DNA from: SIG588 sp964515215
GTDB lineage: Bacteria > Bacillota > Clostridia > Oscillospirales > Acutalibacteraceae
Assembly (NCBI GenBank): GCA_964515215.1
Contig: CAZESL010000012.1
Location: 1 to 31,213, forward strand
Length of the DNA stretch: 31,213 bases
Direction: 5' to 3'
This document shows positions 8,412 through 16,644 of this stretch, piece after piece. Position numbers and translations under genes: made by a program. The first letter of the stretch is position 1. The number at the start of each line of letters is the position of its first letter. Under the pieces are notes generated by a model. It saw nothing but the letters and a program-made list of their open reading frames with translations. It was not told the origin of the DNA and searched no databases.

Positions 8412-8891
8412 TTATTCGTTCGGCAGTTCGGACGTGCAGTGGGCACAACGGGTCGCTTCGATCGCGATCTCGCTCTTGCAGAACGGGCAGACTTTGGTGG
8501 TCGGCTCTGCGGGGGCTTCCTCTTCCTTCTTCTTCAAGCCGGAAAGCGTATTGATCCCCTTCACCAGCAAGAAGATGATGAACGCCATAATGATAAAATC
8601 GATCACGGCGGTGATGAACGCACCGTAGTTAAAGGTGGTAACGCCGAGTTCTTTCGCCACGTCCAGCGAGAGAACCATATCTTTCGTCACGCCTTCGGGC
8701 AACTTCAGAATGGCAAACTGATCCACAAAATTGGTGCCGCCGGTCAAAAGACCGATCCACGGCATAATGAGATCGTTCACCACCGAAGTGACGATCTTCT
8801 GGAACGCACCGCCGATGATAACACCGACCGCCAGGTCGATCACGTTGCCGCGCATTGCAAACGCCTTAAACTCTGCCATAAACTTTTTCAT
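8412..8891 (-). CDS. mscL: large-conductance mechanosensitive channel MscL with C-terminal zinc ribbon
   Basis: MscL opens under membrane tension and releases solutes during osmotic downshock. The 159-residue protein has the N-terminal KKFMAEFKAFAMRGNVIDLAVG amphipathic helix and first pore helix (about 14-45), a periplasm-side loop, and a second membrane helix at about 75-100 (FITAVIDFIIMAFIIFLLVK). After the channel domain comes a tail with CPFCKSEIAIEATRCAHC, a four-cysteine zinc-ribbon-like motif seen in some Gram-positive MscL proteins. The ATG at 8891 has GAGGAGAG at good spacing; a GTG at 8900 would overlap the preceding gene and place the ribosome site too close. It starts one base after the exonuclease stop. 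Confidence 0.94.
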   Translation of the reverse strand: MKKFMAEFKAFAMRGNVIDLAVGVIIGGAFQKIVTSVVNDLIMPWIGLLTGGTNFVDQFAILKLPEGVTKDMVLSLDVAKELGVTTFNYGAFITAVIDFIIMAFIIFLLVKGINTLSGLKKKEEEAPAEPTTKVCPFCKSEIAIEATRCAHCTSELPNE

Positions 8892-8892
8892 T

Positions 8893-9771
8893 TCAGACAC
8901 TCTCCTCTTTTTTTGCTTCTTTATTTTCCGACAGCTTTTCGGTCAACTTACGTTTGACCTCCACGCTGTCGAATTTCTTACGGAACTGTGCACGGGCGGT
9001 ATAGGTCTTGTCGCAGGTGCGGCACACCATTTCCGCCCAAAACGCCTGATTGTAAAACCGCCACTCCTTGCGGTTACGCAACGCCCGCCCGCAAGCAGGG
9101 CAACGAAACCGCCAGTGCTGACGCGCGATCAGGGGACTGTCGGCATCGCGTATGTAATACGGCTTGAAGTTCAGGCGATCGTAAAACGCCTTATCCGCTT
9201 CCCGCACGAACGGCAAAAACGCATCCCATTCGACCGTCTTTTGTGCGATCATCGCAGTCATACGGCTGTCATCCAACGCGCGGTGCTGTTCGAACCCCTC
9301 ATCGGAGATGCCGAGTGCTTCGCACGCACGGGCAAGCCCCACTTGCTGGCCTGCATTGCCGAGTGTATTATGCTTTTGCACGTAGGCTTGCAGGTCGGCG
9401 TATTTCGTCATAAACGGAATACGGTCACACTTCAGGTGAAAACGATAATTCTCAAGCAGTACCGACAGGTCGGTGGTACTCCACGTGAGCAGAATGGATT
9501 CTTCCTCCCCCACCCAGCGTTGCCACTCGTCCGCCGCCGCCGAAAAGGTGGTACCGTCCTCCAGTTCTTCACCCGTAATGTTGGTCAGATCGCTCACCAA
9601 ACGGGTGAGTTTGCGACTGACCACGGGTTTGATGACCGCGTGAAAGGTATCCACCATATCCAGCCGCTCGTTCAGTTTGACCGCGCCGATCTCAATGATC
9701 TCGTTAAAGTAGCCGTGCGCTTTCTTGGAATACGCACCGTTCCACTCCAGATCCGCCACAATATACTGCAC
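8893..9771 (-). CDS. DEDDh-type 3'-5' exonuclease with C-terminal zinc ribbon
   Basis: A 292-residue protein whose N-terminal 200 residues match the DnaQ/KapD-like DEDDh exonuclease fold: Exo I is ADLEWN (Asp7, Glu9), Exo II is around TWSTTDLSVL near residue 95, and Exo III is HRALDDSRMT near 160 with the catalytic His and Asp. The last 80 residues carry CPAC and CRTC pairs, which probably bind zinc. The start is a GTG with AGGAAG six bases before it. It lies 35 bases after the HIT gene and directly before mscL, so it is likely cotranscribed. Whether it trims RNA or DNA cannot be read from the sequence. Confidence 0.88.
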   Translation of the reverse strand: MQYIVADLEWNGAYSKKAHGYFNEIIEIGAVKLNERLDMVDTFHAVIKPVVSRKLTRLVSDLTNITGEELEDGTTFSAAADEWQRWVGEEESILLTWSTTDLSVLLENYRFHLKCDRIPFMTKYADLQAYVQKHNTLGNAGQQVGLARACEALGISDEGFEQHRALDDSRMTAMIAQKTVEWDAFLPFVREADKAFYDRLNFKPYYIRDADSPLIARQHWRFRCPACGRALRNRKEWRFYNQAFWAEMVCRTCDKTYTARAQFRKKFDSVEVKRKLTEKLSENKEAKKEESV

Positions 9772-9806
9772 GGGTCTCTTCCTCTCTCATAATTTCGGCA
9801 ACGGTG

Positions 9807-10139
9807 TTATGCCATTTCCCCCAACTTGCCGCCGCCCAAAATGTGGAAATGCAAATGGTGCACCGTCTGTCCCGCGTCTGCCCCGTTATTGGTGACCACG
9901 CGAAAATCGGTGATACCGAGGGTGTTTGCGATCTGCGGAATAACGGCAAAAATATGTGCCACCACCGCCGCGTTCTCCGCCGTCACCGCCGCCGCACCGG
10001 TAATGTGTTGTTTCGGGATCACCAGTACGTGCACGGGTGCCTTCGGCTCGATGTCGTAAAACGCCAGGATCTGCTCGTCTTCGTATACCTTTTTCGACGG
10101 GATCTCACCCGCCGCGATCTTACAAAAAATGCAATCCAT
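9807..10139 (-). CDS. HIT family nucleotide-binding hydrolase (HINT-like)
   Basis: A 110-residue histidine-triad protein; relatives hydrolyse nucleoside phosphoramidates such as AMP-lysine or aminoacyl adenylates. It begins with CIFCKIAAGEIPSKKVYED, the HINT N-terminal signature, and ends with the triad HHLHFHILGG. A cysteine pair CIFC at the start may bind zinc. AAGGAGG lies eight bases before the ATG. It follows alaS by 12 bases. HIT enzymes can remove aminoacyl adenylates leaking from tRNA synthetases, so cotranscription with alaS is functionally sensible, but this link is inference. Confidence 0.95.
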   Translation of the reverse strand: MDCIFCKIAAGEIPSKKVYEDEQILAFYDIEPKAPVHVLVIPKQHITGAAAVTAENAAVVAHIFAVIPQIANTLGITDFRVVTNNGADAGQTVHHLHFHILGGGKLGEMA

Positions 10140-10151
10140 AGGATACCCTCC

Positions 10152-12785
10152 TTACAGCATCGAAGCCACGGTATCGGCCGCTGCCGCGAGTGCTTCTTCC
10201 ACACGGTTCACGTCTTTGGCACCGCCCATCGCGCTGTCGGGACGGCCGCCGCCCTTACCGCCGCAGAAGGTGCAGGTCGCTTTGATCAGCGCGCCCGCAT
10301 TGGCGCCCGCCTTCACGGCATCCGACGAACAGTAGCACACGAAGGTCACCGCATCGCCGTTGATACCCGCGAGCAACACGATGCCCTTGTTCTTATCCGC
10401 CGTACTCTTCAAGGTGTCGCACATGGTACGCAGATCACCCGACGCGATATCGTGATACACCGCCGTCGCGAGTTTGATGGTGCCGATCTCCTTGGCAGTG
10501 CTGAACACGTCGCCTGCCTGACCCGCCGCCGCCTGCGCCTTGAGGTCTGCAAGTTCCTTTTTCAAATCACGCAACTCGGCGGTCATTTGCGCGGTACGGC
10601 GCAGAATATCGTCGGCACCCGCCGCTTTGATGGCATCCGCCGTCTGCACAAGCACCGCGTGTTCACGGCGCCATTCGGCGAGCAGGTTCGCACCCGTCAC
10701 CGCTTCGATACGGCGCACGCCTGCCGCGACCGAGCCTTCCGACACGATGCGGAACAAGCCGACCTTTGCGGTGTTATCCGCGTGGGTACCGCCGCACAGT
10801 TCGGTGGACACGCCGTCGAAGCGCACCACGCGCACCACGTCGCCGTATTTTTCACCGAACAGCGCCATCGCACCCAGTGCGCGCGCGTCGTCGATCGGCA
10901 TTTCGCGGATATCCGCCGCCACGCCGTCCAAGATCCAGCCGTTCACGCGGTCTTCCACCGCGGCGATCTGTTCTGCCGTGAGGGACGAGAAATGAGTAAA
11001 GTCAAAACGCATCCGTTCGGGGGTCACCAACTGACCCGCCTGCTCCACGTGATTGCCGAGCAATTCGCGCAGTGCCGCCTGCAACAAGTGCGCCGCCGTG
11101 TGGTTACGCATGGTGGCGGTGCGGGTCGCCGCATCCACCGCCGCCGTGACGGTATCCCCCACGCGCAGAGTGCCTTGTTTCACTTCCGCTACGTGCAACA
11201 CCGCGCCGTCCGCGCCCTTCAAGGTGTTCTGCACTTCCACCGTCACACCTTCGTTGGTGAGCAGACCGATATCCCCCACCTGACCGCCGCTTTCACCGTA
11301 GAACGGGGTCACGTCAAGCAGTACCAGTGCGGCATCGCCGTCCGCGATCTCCTCCACACGCTGCTCGTCCTTCACCAGTGCGGTGACTTTGGCTTCGGCG
11401 GTGAGATCGGCATATCCCACGAAGCGGGCAGGTGCCACGTCTTTGAGCGCCGCGCCGCTGTTCTTCCACGCATCCGCACCCGCATCCTTACGGGCGGCAC
11501 GCGCACGTGCACGCTGAGCGGTCATCAGTTCGCGGAACTCTTCCTCACCTACCGTGAGGCCTTTTTCTTCCAAAATATCCTGCGTCAGATCCAGCGGGAA
11601 ACCGTAGGTATCGTACAGTTTGAACGCATCCGCACCCGACAGTTCGGTACCGTTCAAGTCGGCGAGCATATCGTCCAGCATCGCAAGACCCGCGTCGATC
11701 GTCTTGCCGAACGCTTCCTCTTCCACCAGGATCAATTTCTTGATGAAATCCGCTTTATCCCCCAGTTCGGGATAGGCGGAAGCATTTTCGGCGATCACCG
11801 TTTCACACACCTGATAGAGGAACGGCTCACCGATGCCGAGCAGACGGCCGTGACGCGCCGCACGGCGAAGCAGACGGCGAAGCACGTAGCCGCGCCCTTC
11901 GTTGGAGGGCATTACGCCGTCACCGATCATGAAGGTGGTGGAACGGATATGGTCGGTGATCACGCGCAGGGAGATATCGGTGCGCTCGTCGTCACCGTAT
12001 TGTACGTTCGCGATACGGCTGACGTGCTTCATGATATTCTGCACGGTATCCACCTCAAAGAGGTTGTTGACCCCCTGCATGATGCAGGCGAGACGTTCCA
12101 GACCCATGCCCGTGTCGATATTCGGGTTTTTGAGACGGGTGTAGTTGTTGTTGCCGTCGTTATCGAACTGGGTGAACACCAGGTTCCAGAACTCCAAAAA
12201 GCGGTCGCAATCGCAACCCACACCGCAATCGGGCGAGCCGCAACCGAACTCTTCACCGCGATCCAGATGGATCTCGGAGCAGGGGCCGCAGGGGCCCGAG
12301 CCGTGCTCCCAGAAGTTGTCGGCTTTGCCGAGACGGACGATGTGGGACGGATCGACACCGACTTCCTTCGTCCAAATATCGAACGCTTCATCGTCTTCTT
12401 CATAAATACTGATCCACAAACGGTCCACGGGCAGTTCCAGCACGTCGGTGCAGAATTCCCACGCCCACGCGGTCGCTTCGTGCTTGAAATAATCGCCGAA
12501 ACTGAAGTTACCGAGCATTTCAAAATAGGTGCCGTGACGCGCCGTCTTACCCACACGCTCGATATCGGGGGTACGGATACACTTCTGGCACGTGGTCACC
12601 CGCTTGCGCGGCGGGGTAAGTTCACCCGTGAAATACTTCTTCATCGGCGCCATACCCGCGTTGATGAGAAGCAAGGATTTGTCCCCCTGCGGCACCAACG
12701 AAAAGCTGGGCAACCGCAAGTGGCCTTTGCTTTCAAAAAACGCGAGATATTTTTCACGCAGTTCGTTCAATCCGGTCCATTTCAT
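10152..12785 (-). CDS. alaS: alanyl-tRNA synthetase
   Basis: Charges tRNA-Ala with alanine and hydrolyses mischarged Ser- and Gly-tRNA-Ala. The 877 residues are full length. Visible parts are the class II catalytic core with HGTYFEMLGNFSFGDYFK starting at residue 84, the tRNA recognition region, the editing domain with RNHTAAHLL and CGGTHADNT, which carry its zinc ligands, and a C-terminal DHHA1/C-Ala region ending in a glycine-rich CTFCGGKGGGRPDSAMGG motif. I start it at 12785, where AAAGGAT is upstream and the protein begins with the usual tripartite start MKWTGLNELREKYLAFF. A longer reading runs into the T-box leader. Expression is controlled by that T-box. Confidence 0.98.
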   Translation of the reverse strand: MKWTGLNELREKYLAFFESKGHLRLPSFSLVPQGDKSLLLINAGMAPMKKYFTGELTPPRKRVTTCQKCIRTPDIERVGKTARHGTYFEMLGNFSFGDYFKHEATAWAWEFCTDVLELPVDRLWISIYEEDDEAFDIWTKEVGVDPSHIVRLGKADNFWEHGSGPCGPCSEIHLDRGEEFGCGSPDCGVGCDCDRFLEFWNLVFTQFDNDGNNNYTRLKNPNIDTGMGLERLACIMQGVNNLFEVDTVQNIMKHVSRIANVQYGDDERTDISLRVITDHIRSTTFMIGDGVMPSNEGRGYVLRRLLRRAARHGRLLGIGEPFLYQVCETVIAENASAYPELGDKADFIKKLILVEEEAFGKTIDAGLAMLDDMLADLNGTELSGADAFKLYDTYGFPLDLTQDILEEKGLTVGEEEFRELMTAQRARARAARKDAGADAWKNSGAALKDVAPARFVGYADLTAEAKVTALVKDEQRVEEIADGDAALVLLDVTPFYGESGGQVGDIGLLTNEGVTVEVQNTLKGADGAVLHVAEVKQGTLRVGDTVTAAVDAATRTATMRNHTAAHLLQAALRELLGNHVEQAGQLVTPERMRFDFTHFSSLTAEQIAAVEDRVNGWILDGVAADIREMPIDDARALGAMALFGEKYGDVVRVVRFDGVSTELCGGTHADNTAKVGLFRIVSEGSVAAGVRRIEAVTGANLLAEWRREHAVLVQTADAIKAAGADDILRRTAQMTAELRDLKKELADLKAQAAAGQAGDVFSTAKEIGTIKLATAVYHDIASGDLRTMCDTLKSTADKNKGIVLLAGINGDAVTFVCYCSSDAVKAGANAGALIKATCTFCGGKGGGRPDSAMGGAKDVNRVEEALAAAADTVASML

Positions 12786-13053
12786 AACGCTTAACATCCT
12801 TTCGTAGATAGAAAAAAAGAGTCTCCGCCCGTATATGGGACGGAAACTCCGTGGTACCACCCAAATTGAAGCCGCCGAACGGCCCCCACTCGTTTGTCCG
12901 ATAACGGGGACAAGGCGTGCCGCTCCTCGCGGCAACGGCTCCGAAGCGGCTTTTTGCTTTCAACTCTGCAGGACACCTTCCAGCCGAAAAAATTCGAGCA
13001 TCCCTCTCTGGGCGGCAAAAGCAAATGGACTTCCTCAACGCCGATACATTATT
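12786..13053 (-). promoter_or_regulatory. T-box leader of alaS
   Basis: The leader contains the T-box sequence GGGTGGTACCACGG (12849-12862, minus strand), whose UGGU bulge would pair with the acceptor end of uncharged tRNA-Ala with discriminator A. A terminator stem with a U run follows it. Upstream, stem I motifs are visible: AGAGAGGGA near 13001-13009 and GCTGGAAGG near 12979-12987. A GCA codon at 12967-12969 is the best candidate alanine specifier. When uncharged tRNA-Ala binds, the antiterminator forms and alaS is read. The T-box call is firm; the specifier position is inference. Confidence 0.93.
12812..12849 (-). terminator. T-box regulatory terminator before alaS
   Basis: On the minus strand, 12837-12849 pairs with 12819-12830 with several G-U pairs and is followed by seven U. 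The 5' arm overlaps the T-box sequence, so terminator and antiterminator are mutually exclusive. Confidence 0.88.
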
Positions 13054-13059
13054 GATTAC

Positions 13060-13088
13060 ATTATAATGTGTGTCGAAAAAAATGTCAA
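13060..13088 (-). promoter_or_regulatory. consensus sigma-A promoter of the alaS T-box transcript
   Basis: On the minus strand TTGACA (13083-13088) and TATAAT (13060-13065) are exactly 17 bases apart. The -35 box is also the end of the 3' arm of the dpaB terminator hairpin, and the terminator U run lies in the spacer. Confidence 0.92.
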
Positions 13089-13116
13089 GGAGAATTTCAA
13101 AATTCCCCTTGACATT
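13076..13116 (-). terminator. intrinsic terminator after dpaB, overlapping the alaS promoter
   Basis: Positions 13101-13116 pair with 13081-13096 on the minus strand, about 16 bp with one G-U pair, followed by U7. The imperfect position is G-U on the minus strand but A-C on the plus strand, which fits minus-strand use. It starts 26 bases after the dpaB stop. Confidence 0.92.
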
Positions 13117-13141
13117 TTGCGCTATGGTGAGCAGTCAAACC

Positions 13142-13714
13142 CTAAACGAACAGCGGTTGCACCTGTTTCCCCTCCAGTGCGGCCGCGACCGTATCCCCGA
13201 TACGGGAGAAATCCGCTACCAGGGAATTCGGCTTTTCGGCGGGAGCGTCCTGCCGCATCGGCACGAAGTAGTAGTGTTTGCGATTTTTCAAAGCGGCAAT
13301 CGCGGGGAACGAGCCTGCCAGTGCGTCGTTGGTGGAGACCGCAAGCACCACGGGGCGCTCACGTCTGAGGTGGGATTTTACCGCGAGGGTCACGGCGGTA
13401 CTGCTGTCCCCCGCCGCGAGTTTCGAAAGCGTACTGCCCGTGCAGGGTGCGACCACCAACACGTCGAGCATATCCCGCGGGCCGAGCGGCTCCACCTCGG
13501 TCAAGGCGGTAAGCGGCGGACGGCCGCACACGTCGCCGATCTCGATGCGCCAGCGTTCTGCCGTGCCGAAACGGGTATCCACCGTACACATCGGTGCGGA
13601 AAAGATAGGATATACCGTATGTCCCGCCGCGACCGTCTTTGCCATTTCCGCCGTCACGTTTGCCAGCGTGCAAAACGAGCCGCACAGTGCCCAGCCGATG
13701 CGTAACGCGCTCAT
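13142..13714 (-). CDS. dpaB: dipicolinate synthase subunit B
   Basis: DpaA and DpaB together make dipicolinic acid from the lysine-pathway intermediate dihydrodipicolinate; the product is pumped into the forespore with calcium and gives heat resistance. This 190-residue subunit belongs to the flavoprotein (Dfp-like) fold and starts with the family hallmark RIGWALCGSFCT, followed by VLVVAPCTGSTLSKLAAG near residue 85 and SLVADF near the end. GAGGAGGGA precedes the ATG, which overlaps the dpaA stop by four bases. An intrinsic terminator follows. The pair shows that the organism is equipped to form spores. Confidence 0.95.
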   Translation of the reverse strand: MSALRIGWALCGSFCTLANVTAEMAKTVAAGHTVYPIFSAPMCTVDTRFGTAERWRIEIGDVCGRPPLTALTEVEPLGPRDMLDVLVVAPCTGSTLSKLAAGDSSTAVTLAVKSHLRRERPVVLAVSTNDALAGSFPAIAALKNRKHYYFVPMRQDAPAEKPNSLVADFSRIGDTVAAALEGKQVQPLFV

Positions 13715-14586
13715 AACCGTCCCTCCTCACGCAACATATTGAGCACCGTTTGCCGAATGATGTCGGCAGCGGTTTTGGGGGCTACCCGTCCGGGCAGGGA
13801 CAGCGCCCATACCGTTTTCATCTGCAGAGCGGCGGCGGTGTCGAAATCCACCCCGCCGGGACGGGAGGCGAGATCGATCAGCAAGGTGGAACGGTCCAGT
13901 TTTTTCAAAAGCGCCGCATCAAAGATCAACGCCGGTACGGTGTTGAAGATCACGTCAAAATCCCCCGCATCCGCAACCGCACCGATCTCCACCGCAGAAC
14001 ATCCCATAGTCGTTGCCGCCGCACGGTCGGCACATCGCCGTGCCGCCACCGTCACCGACGCTCCCATGGCGGTCAAGAGCGAGCACAAAGCACGCGCTAC
14101 GCGGCCGTAACCCGTAACCAGTACCCGCGCACCGCGCAACGTGATCGGCAATTCCTCCATCGCCAGTTGCACCGCCCCTTCGGCGGTGGGTATGCTGTTG
14201 AGCAGTGCCAATTCCTCCCGCTGTAAGTAGTCGTGCAACACAACACCGTTTTCCGCCAATTGTTCGCGCCAGGCGGCAGGTACACCGCCTCCCACCGCAA
14301 ACTGTGCGGGCGAAAGCGAACCCAGCACCTGCTCTGCTTGTATACGAACGCGGGAAAACGGCGCGTTCAGCGTGGTACCGTCGGTGGTCACGGGAAGCGG
14401 CAACACCACACAGTCCGCCAGTGTCACCGCTTGTGCGAGATTGGTACAACCCGTAACGCAGGGCGGCAGATCGGTACCGTCCAGCCCTGCGGTGATCACG
14501 CGAAATCCGTCCTGCGAGAGCAAACCGGCAAGATAGGCGGCGCGCAGGTCACCGCCTATCACGGCAAAAGTTTCGATCGCTTGCAT
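13711..14586 (-). CDS. dpaA: dipicolinate synthase subunit A
   Basis: The NAD(P)-binding partner of DpaB in the mother-cell synthesis of dipicolinate. The 291-residue protein starts with FAVIGGDLRAAYLAGLL, the usual DpaA opening, and has a second Rossmann motif VLVTGYGRVARALCSLL near residue 147. I choose the ATG at 14586 because GGGGGGA lies six bases upstream; a reading from 14622 adds 12 residues without such a site. The gene overlaps dpaB by an ATGA. A sequence resembling a sigma-K promoter lies just upstream, fitting late mother-cell expression as in Bacillus subtilis spoVF. The lysine-pathway genes often found beside it are absent here. Confidence 0.95.
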   Translation of the reverse strand: MQAIETFAVIGGDLRAAYLAGLLSQDGFRVITAGLDGTDLPPCVTGCTNLAQAVTLADCVVLPLPVTTDGTTLNAPFSRVRIQAEQVLGSLSPAQFAVGGGVPAAWREQLAENGVVLHDYLQREELALLNSIPTAEGAVQLAMEELPITLRGARVLVTGYGRVARALCSLLTAMGASVTVAARRCADRAAATTMGCSAVEIGAVADAGDFDVIFNTVPALIFDAALLKKLDRSTLLIDLASRPGGVDFDTAAALQMKTVWALSLPGRVAPKTAADIIRQTVLNMLREEGRL

Positions 14587-14598
14587 AAAATATCCCCC

Positions 14599-14633
14599 CA
14601 TAGGATCAGGTTTTTTACTCACCCCATCCTATG
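14599..14633 (-). repeat. inverted repeat in the dpaA leader
   Basis: CATAGGAT (14599-14606, plus strand) and ATCCTATG (14626-14633) are perfect 8-base arms around a 19-base loop. One arm adjoins the dpaA ribosome site and the other overlaps the proposed -10 box, so it may act at DNA level or be chance. Confidence 0.6.
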
Positions 14634-14653
14634 AAGGGACATCGCATTATGTT
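14625..14653 (-). promoter_or_regulatory. candidate sigma-K promoter of dpaA
   Basis: On the minus strand AACA (14650-14653) is followed after 16 bases by CATAGGATG (14625-14633). The Bacillus sigma-K pattern is mACm, 16-17 bases, CATAnnnTA, so eight of nine -10 positions agree. spoVF is sigma-K dependent in Bacillus, which supports the call. Confidence 0.5.
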
Positions 14654-15483
14654 CCTATGGCGATCAGCGCCGCAAGGCTTCCCCGCACACCGTTCGTCGC
14701 ACGGTGCGACCAGAACACGTCGGGACGGCAACGGGTACACAGATCGGTCACGCTGATATGCTCATCCTTGAGCCCCGCCGCCAGCAGAATACGGCGGTTG
14801 ATCTGCCACATATCGATATAAAACTTACCGTTCGGCATCCGTTTCACACAAGCCTCATCCCACACGGAGAGTTCCGAAAAGCGGTCGTATACCGGCTCGT
14901 CCACCTCAAAACAACACGGGCCGATGGAAGGGCCGATACCTGCCACGATATCCTCACGTCGGCAACCGTAATCCGATACCATGCGTTCCACCGTGACGCG
15001 TCCCATCTCGGCTACCGTGCCTTTCCACCCCGAGTGCGAGGTGCCTACCACCCGTCGTTTCGGGTCGGCAAACAAAAGCGGCACACAGTCGGCGTACTGG
15101 GTGCACAGCACCACCCCCGGCTCATCGGTGAGCAGACCGTCGAAATCGTCATAATCCCGCTCGCGGGTAATACCTTTACCGCAATCCGCCGCGGTGACGT
15201 TGCGCACGAAGGTGTGATGTTCCTGACGGGACAGCACGATGCGCTCGGTCCGGACACCGATAGCCCCGCACAGACGGTCGAAATTTTCCCGCACGCGGAC
15301 GGGGTCGTCCCCGCGTCCGAAGCTCAGGTTCATACTTTGGAATATCCCCTCACTCACGCCGCCGAGGCGGGTGGACACCGCATGCCGCACGAACGGTACG
15401 GCATCCAGTGTGGGAAAGGTATAGTACAGCAATTCGCCCTCGGCATGTGCCGTAAGGCTGTTGGTGATCGGCAGGTCTAACAT
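14647..15483 (-). CDS. pgeF: peptidoglycan editing factor PgeF / laccase-domain protein (YlmD/YfiH family)
   Basis: A 278-residue protein of the DUF152 multicopper-polyphenol-oxidase-like family. Members have been reported as purine nucleoside phosphorylases/adenosine deaminases, and the E. coli member as a peptidoglycan quality-control factor. The zinc ligands are visible: His89 in RQEHH, Cys133 in YADCVPL and His150 in GTSHSGWKGT. The GIGPSIGPCCFEV block near 183 is typical. Full length. It overlaps the glycosyltransferase gene upstream by seven bases, so translation is probably coupled. The exact substrate cannot be told from sequence. Confidence 0.92.
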   Translation of the reverse strand: MLDLPITNSLTAHAEGELLYYTFPTLDAVPFVRHAVSTRLGGVSEGIFQSMNLSFGRGDDPVRVRENFDRLCGAIGVRTERIVLSRQEHHTFVRNVTAADCGKGITRERDYDDFDGLLTDEPGVVLCTQYADCVPLLFADPKRRVVGTSHSGWKGTVAEMGRVTVERMVSDYGCRREDIVAGIGPSIGPCCFEVDEPVYDRFSELSVWDEACVKRMPNGKFYIDMWQINRRILLAAGLKDEHISVTDLCTRCRPDVFWSHRATNGVRGSLAALIAIGT

Positions 15484-16613
15484 ACGGCACCTCTTTCAAT
15501 CGCCTCTTCACAGGCCTCCAGTAAACGGCGGCTGACCGCCGCTTTGCCGAAACGGGCGACCGTTTCGGCACGAATGGCGGCGGGATCGTACGTTTCCCGT
15601 TCCGCGAGCATACGTTCCATCGCGTCGGCCATCGCCGCCGCATCCTCCACCGCGACCAACACGCCGTTGGTTTCGGTGATGATATCCGCAGGGCCGCCGC
15701 AACGGGTACTGATCAGCGGTTTGCCGCAGGCGGCGGCTTCGTTCAGCACGCATGAGAGTGTCTCGTGACGGGAAGAACAGATGAAGCAGTCGCATCCGTT
15801 CATAAACTGCGGTGTCTCCTCACGCGGGATAACGCCGACCAAACGGCACTCGTCCGCGATCCCCGCCTCATCAATTTGCCGTTGCAGTTGTTCACGCAAC
15901 ACGCCCGCCCCCGCGATCTCCAGACTGACCGCACGGTCGGTGCGGTCACAGAGAGCGGCAAACGCCGCGATCAGCGTGTCATACCCCTTGATAGGACGCA
16001 GTTGTCCCATCGCACGGAAACGGAAGGTCTCCTCCGTCTCCTGCGGGCGCGGAGTGAAACGGCTGTCGTCCACCAGATCGGGGATCACACGGGTCTGTGC
16101 GATCGGTTGCATCACCGACCGCAACGCCTCGCTCACGCAGGCGTTCACCCCCGCCGCCTGCATCACCGCCGCCAGACGGCGACGGGCGGCGGTGTCTGCC
16201 CCTTCGGTCAGGATCACCGAAGAATGCTCCATAAAGAACAGCGGCAATCGCTCACGGCGGCACAGCGCCAACGCTTCGTACCCTTGCAAAGACGAGCGGA
16301 GATTCACCACGTCGGGACGCCCCCACTCGCGGCACAAACGGCGAAACGCTTTTCGGATCATCGCGGTGCGTTGCCACACACGCCCGCGTTCCATACGCGG
16401 GGTGATATTCAATTTTTGACAAATGACGGTATAGACACCGTTTTCCGTAAAAATGTGCGTACCGTTGCCGTGCAGACGGCCGTTTACGTCGGCGTAAATG
16501 ACCGCGACCTCGGCACCTGCCGCCGCCATGGCTTCGGCTTGTTCTTTATAAAACGTACCCAGCATCGGCATTTGCGGCGTAGGGTACCACGAAGGGATCA
16601 TCAATATCTTCAT
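15477..16613 (-). CDS. glycosyltransferase family 4
   Basis: A 378-residue retaining GT-B glycosyltransferase. The N-terminal domain starts with MKILMIPSWYPTPQMPMLGTFYKEQA, the common GT4 opening. The C-terminal donor-binding domain has FRAMGQLRPIKGYDTLIAAF near 200, CFICSSRHETLSCVLNEAAACGKPLIST near 277 with the conserved Glu of the E-x7-E motif, and a final helix. No membrane segment is seen, so it is cytoplasmic or peripherally membrane-bound. Donor and acceptor are unknown. AAAGGAG lies about 9 bases before the ATG. It has its own promoter and heads an operon with pgeF; no other cell-surface polysaccharide genes are nearby. Confidence 0.9.
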   Translation of the reverse strand: MKILMIPSWYPTPQMPMLGTFYKEQAEAMAAAGAEVAVIYADVNGRLHGNGTHIFTENGVYTVICQKLNITPRMERGRVWQRTAMIRKAFRRLCREWGRPDVVNLRSSLQGYEALALCRRERLPLFFMEHSSVILTEGADTAARRRLAAVMQAAGVNACVSEALRSVMQPIAQTRVIPDLVDDSRFTPRPQETEETFRFRAMGQLRPIKGYDTLIAAFAALCDRTDRAVSLEIAGAGVLREQLQRQIDEAGIADECRLVGVIPREETPQFMNGCDCFICSSRHETLSCVLNEAAACGKPLISTRCGGPADIITETNGVLVAVEDAAAMADAMERMLAERETYDPAAIRAETVARFGKAAVSRRLLEACEEAIERGAVC

Positions 16614-16644
16614 ATGCGTTTACTCCTTTGATGAGTTCCCTTGT

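Noticed and set aside
9804..12794. A 996-codon open frame on the plus strand
   Set aside because: It lies antisense to alaS and the HIT gene. Its translation is rich in His and Arg without any recognisable domain; it is a by-product of GC-rich codon use in the real genes.
12786..12935. A 50-residue N-terminal extension of AlaS
   Set aside because: It would be encoded by the T-box antiterminator and terminator. The normal AlaS start is at 12785.
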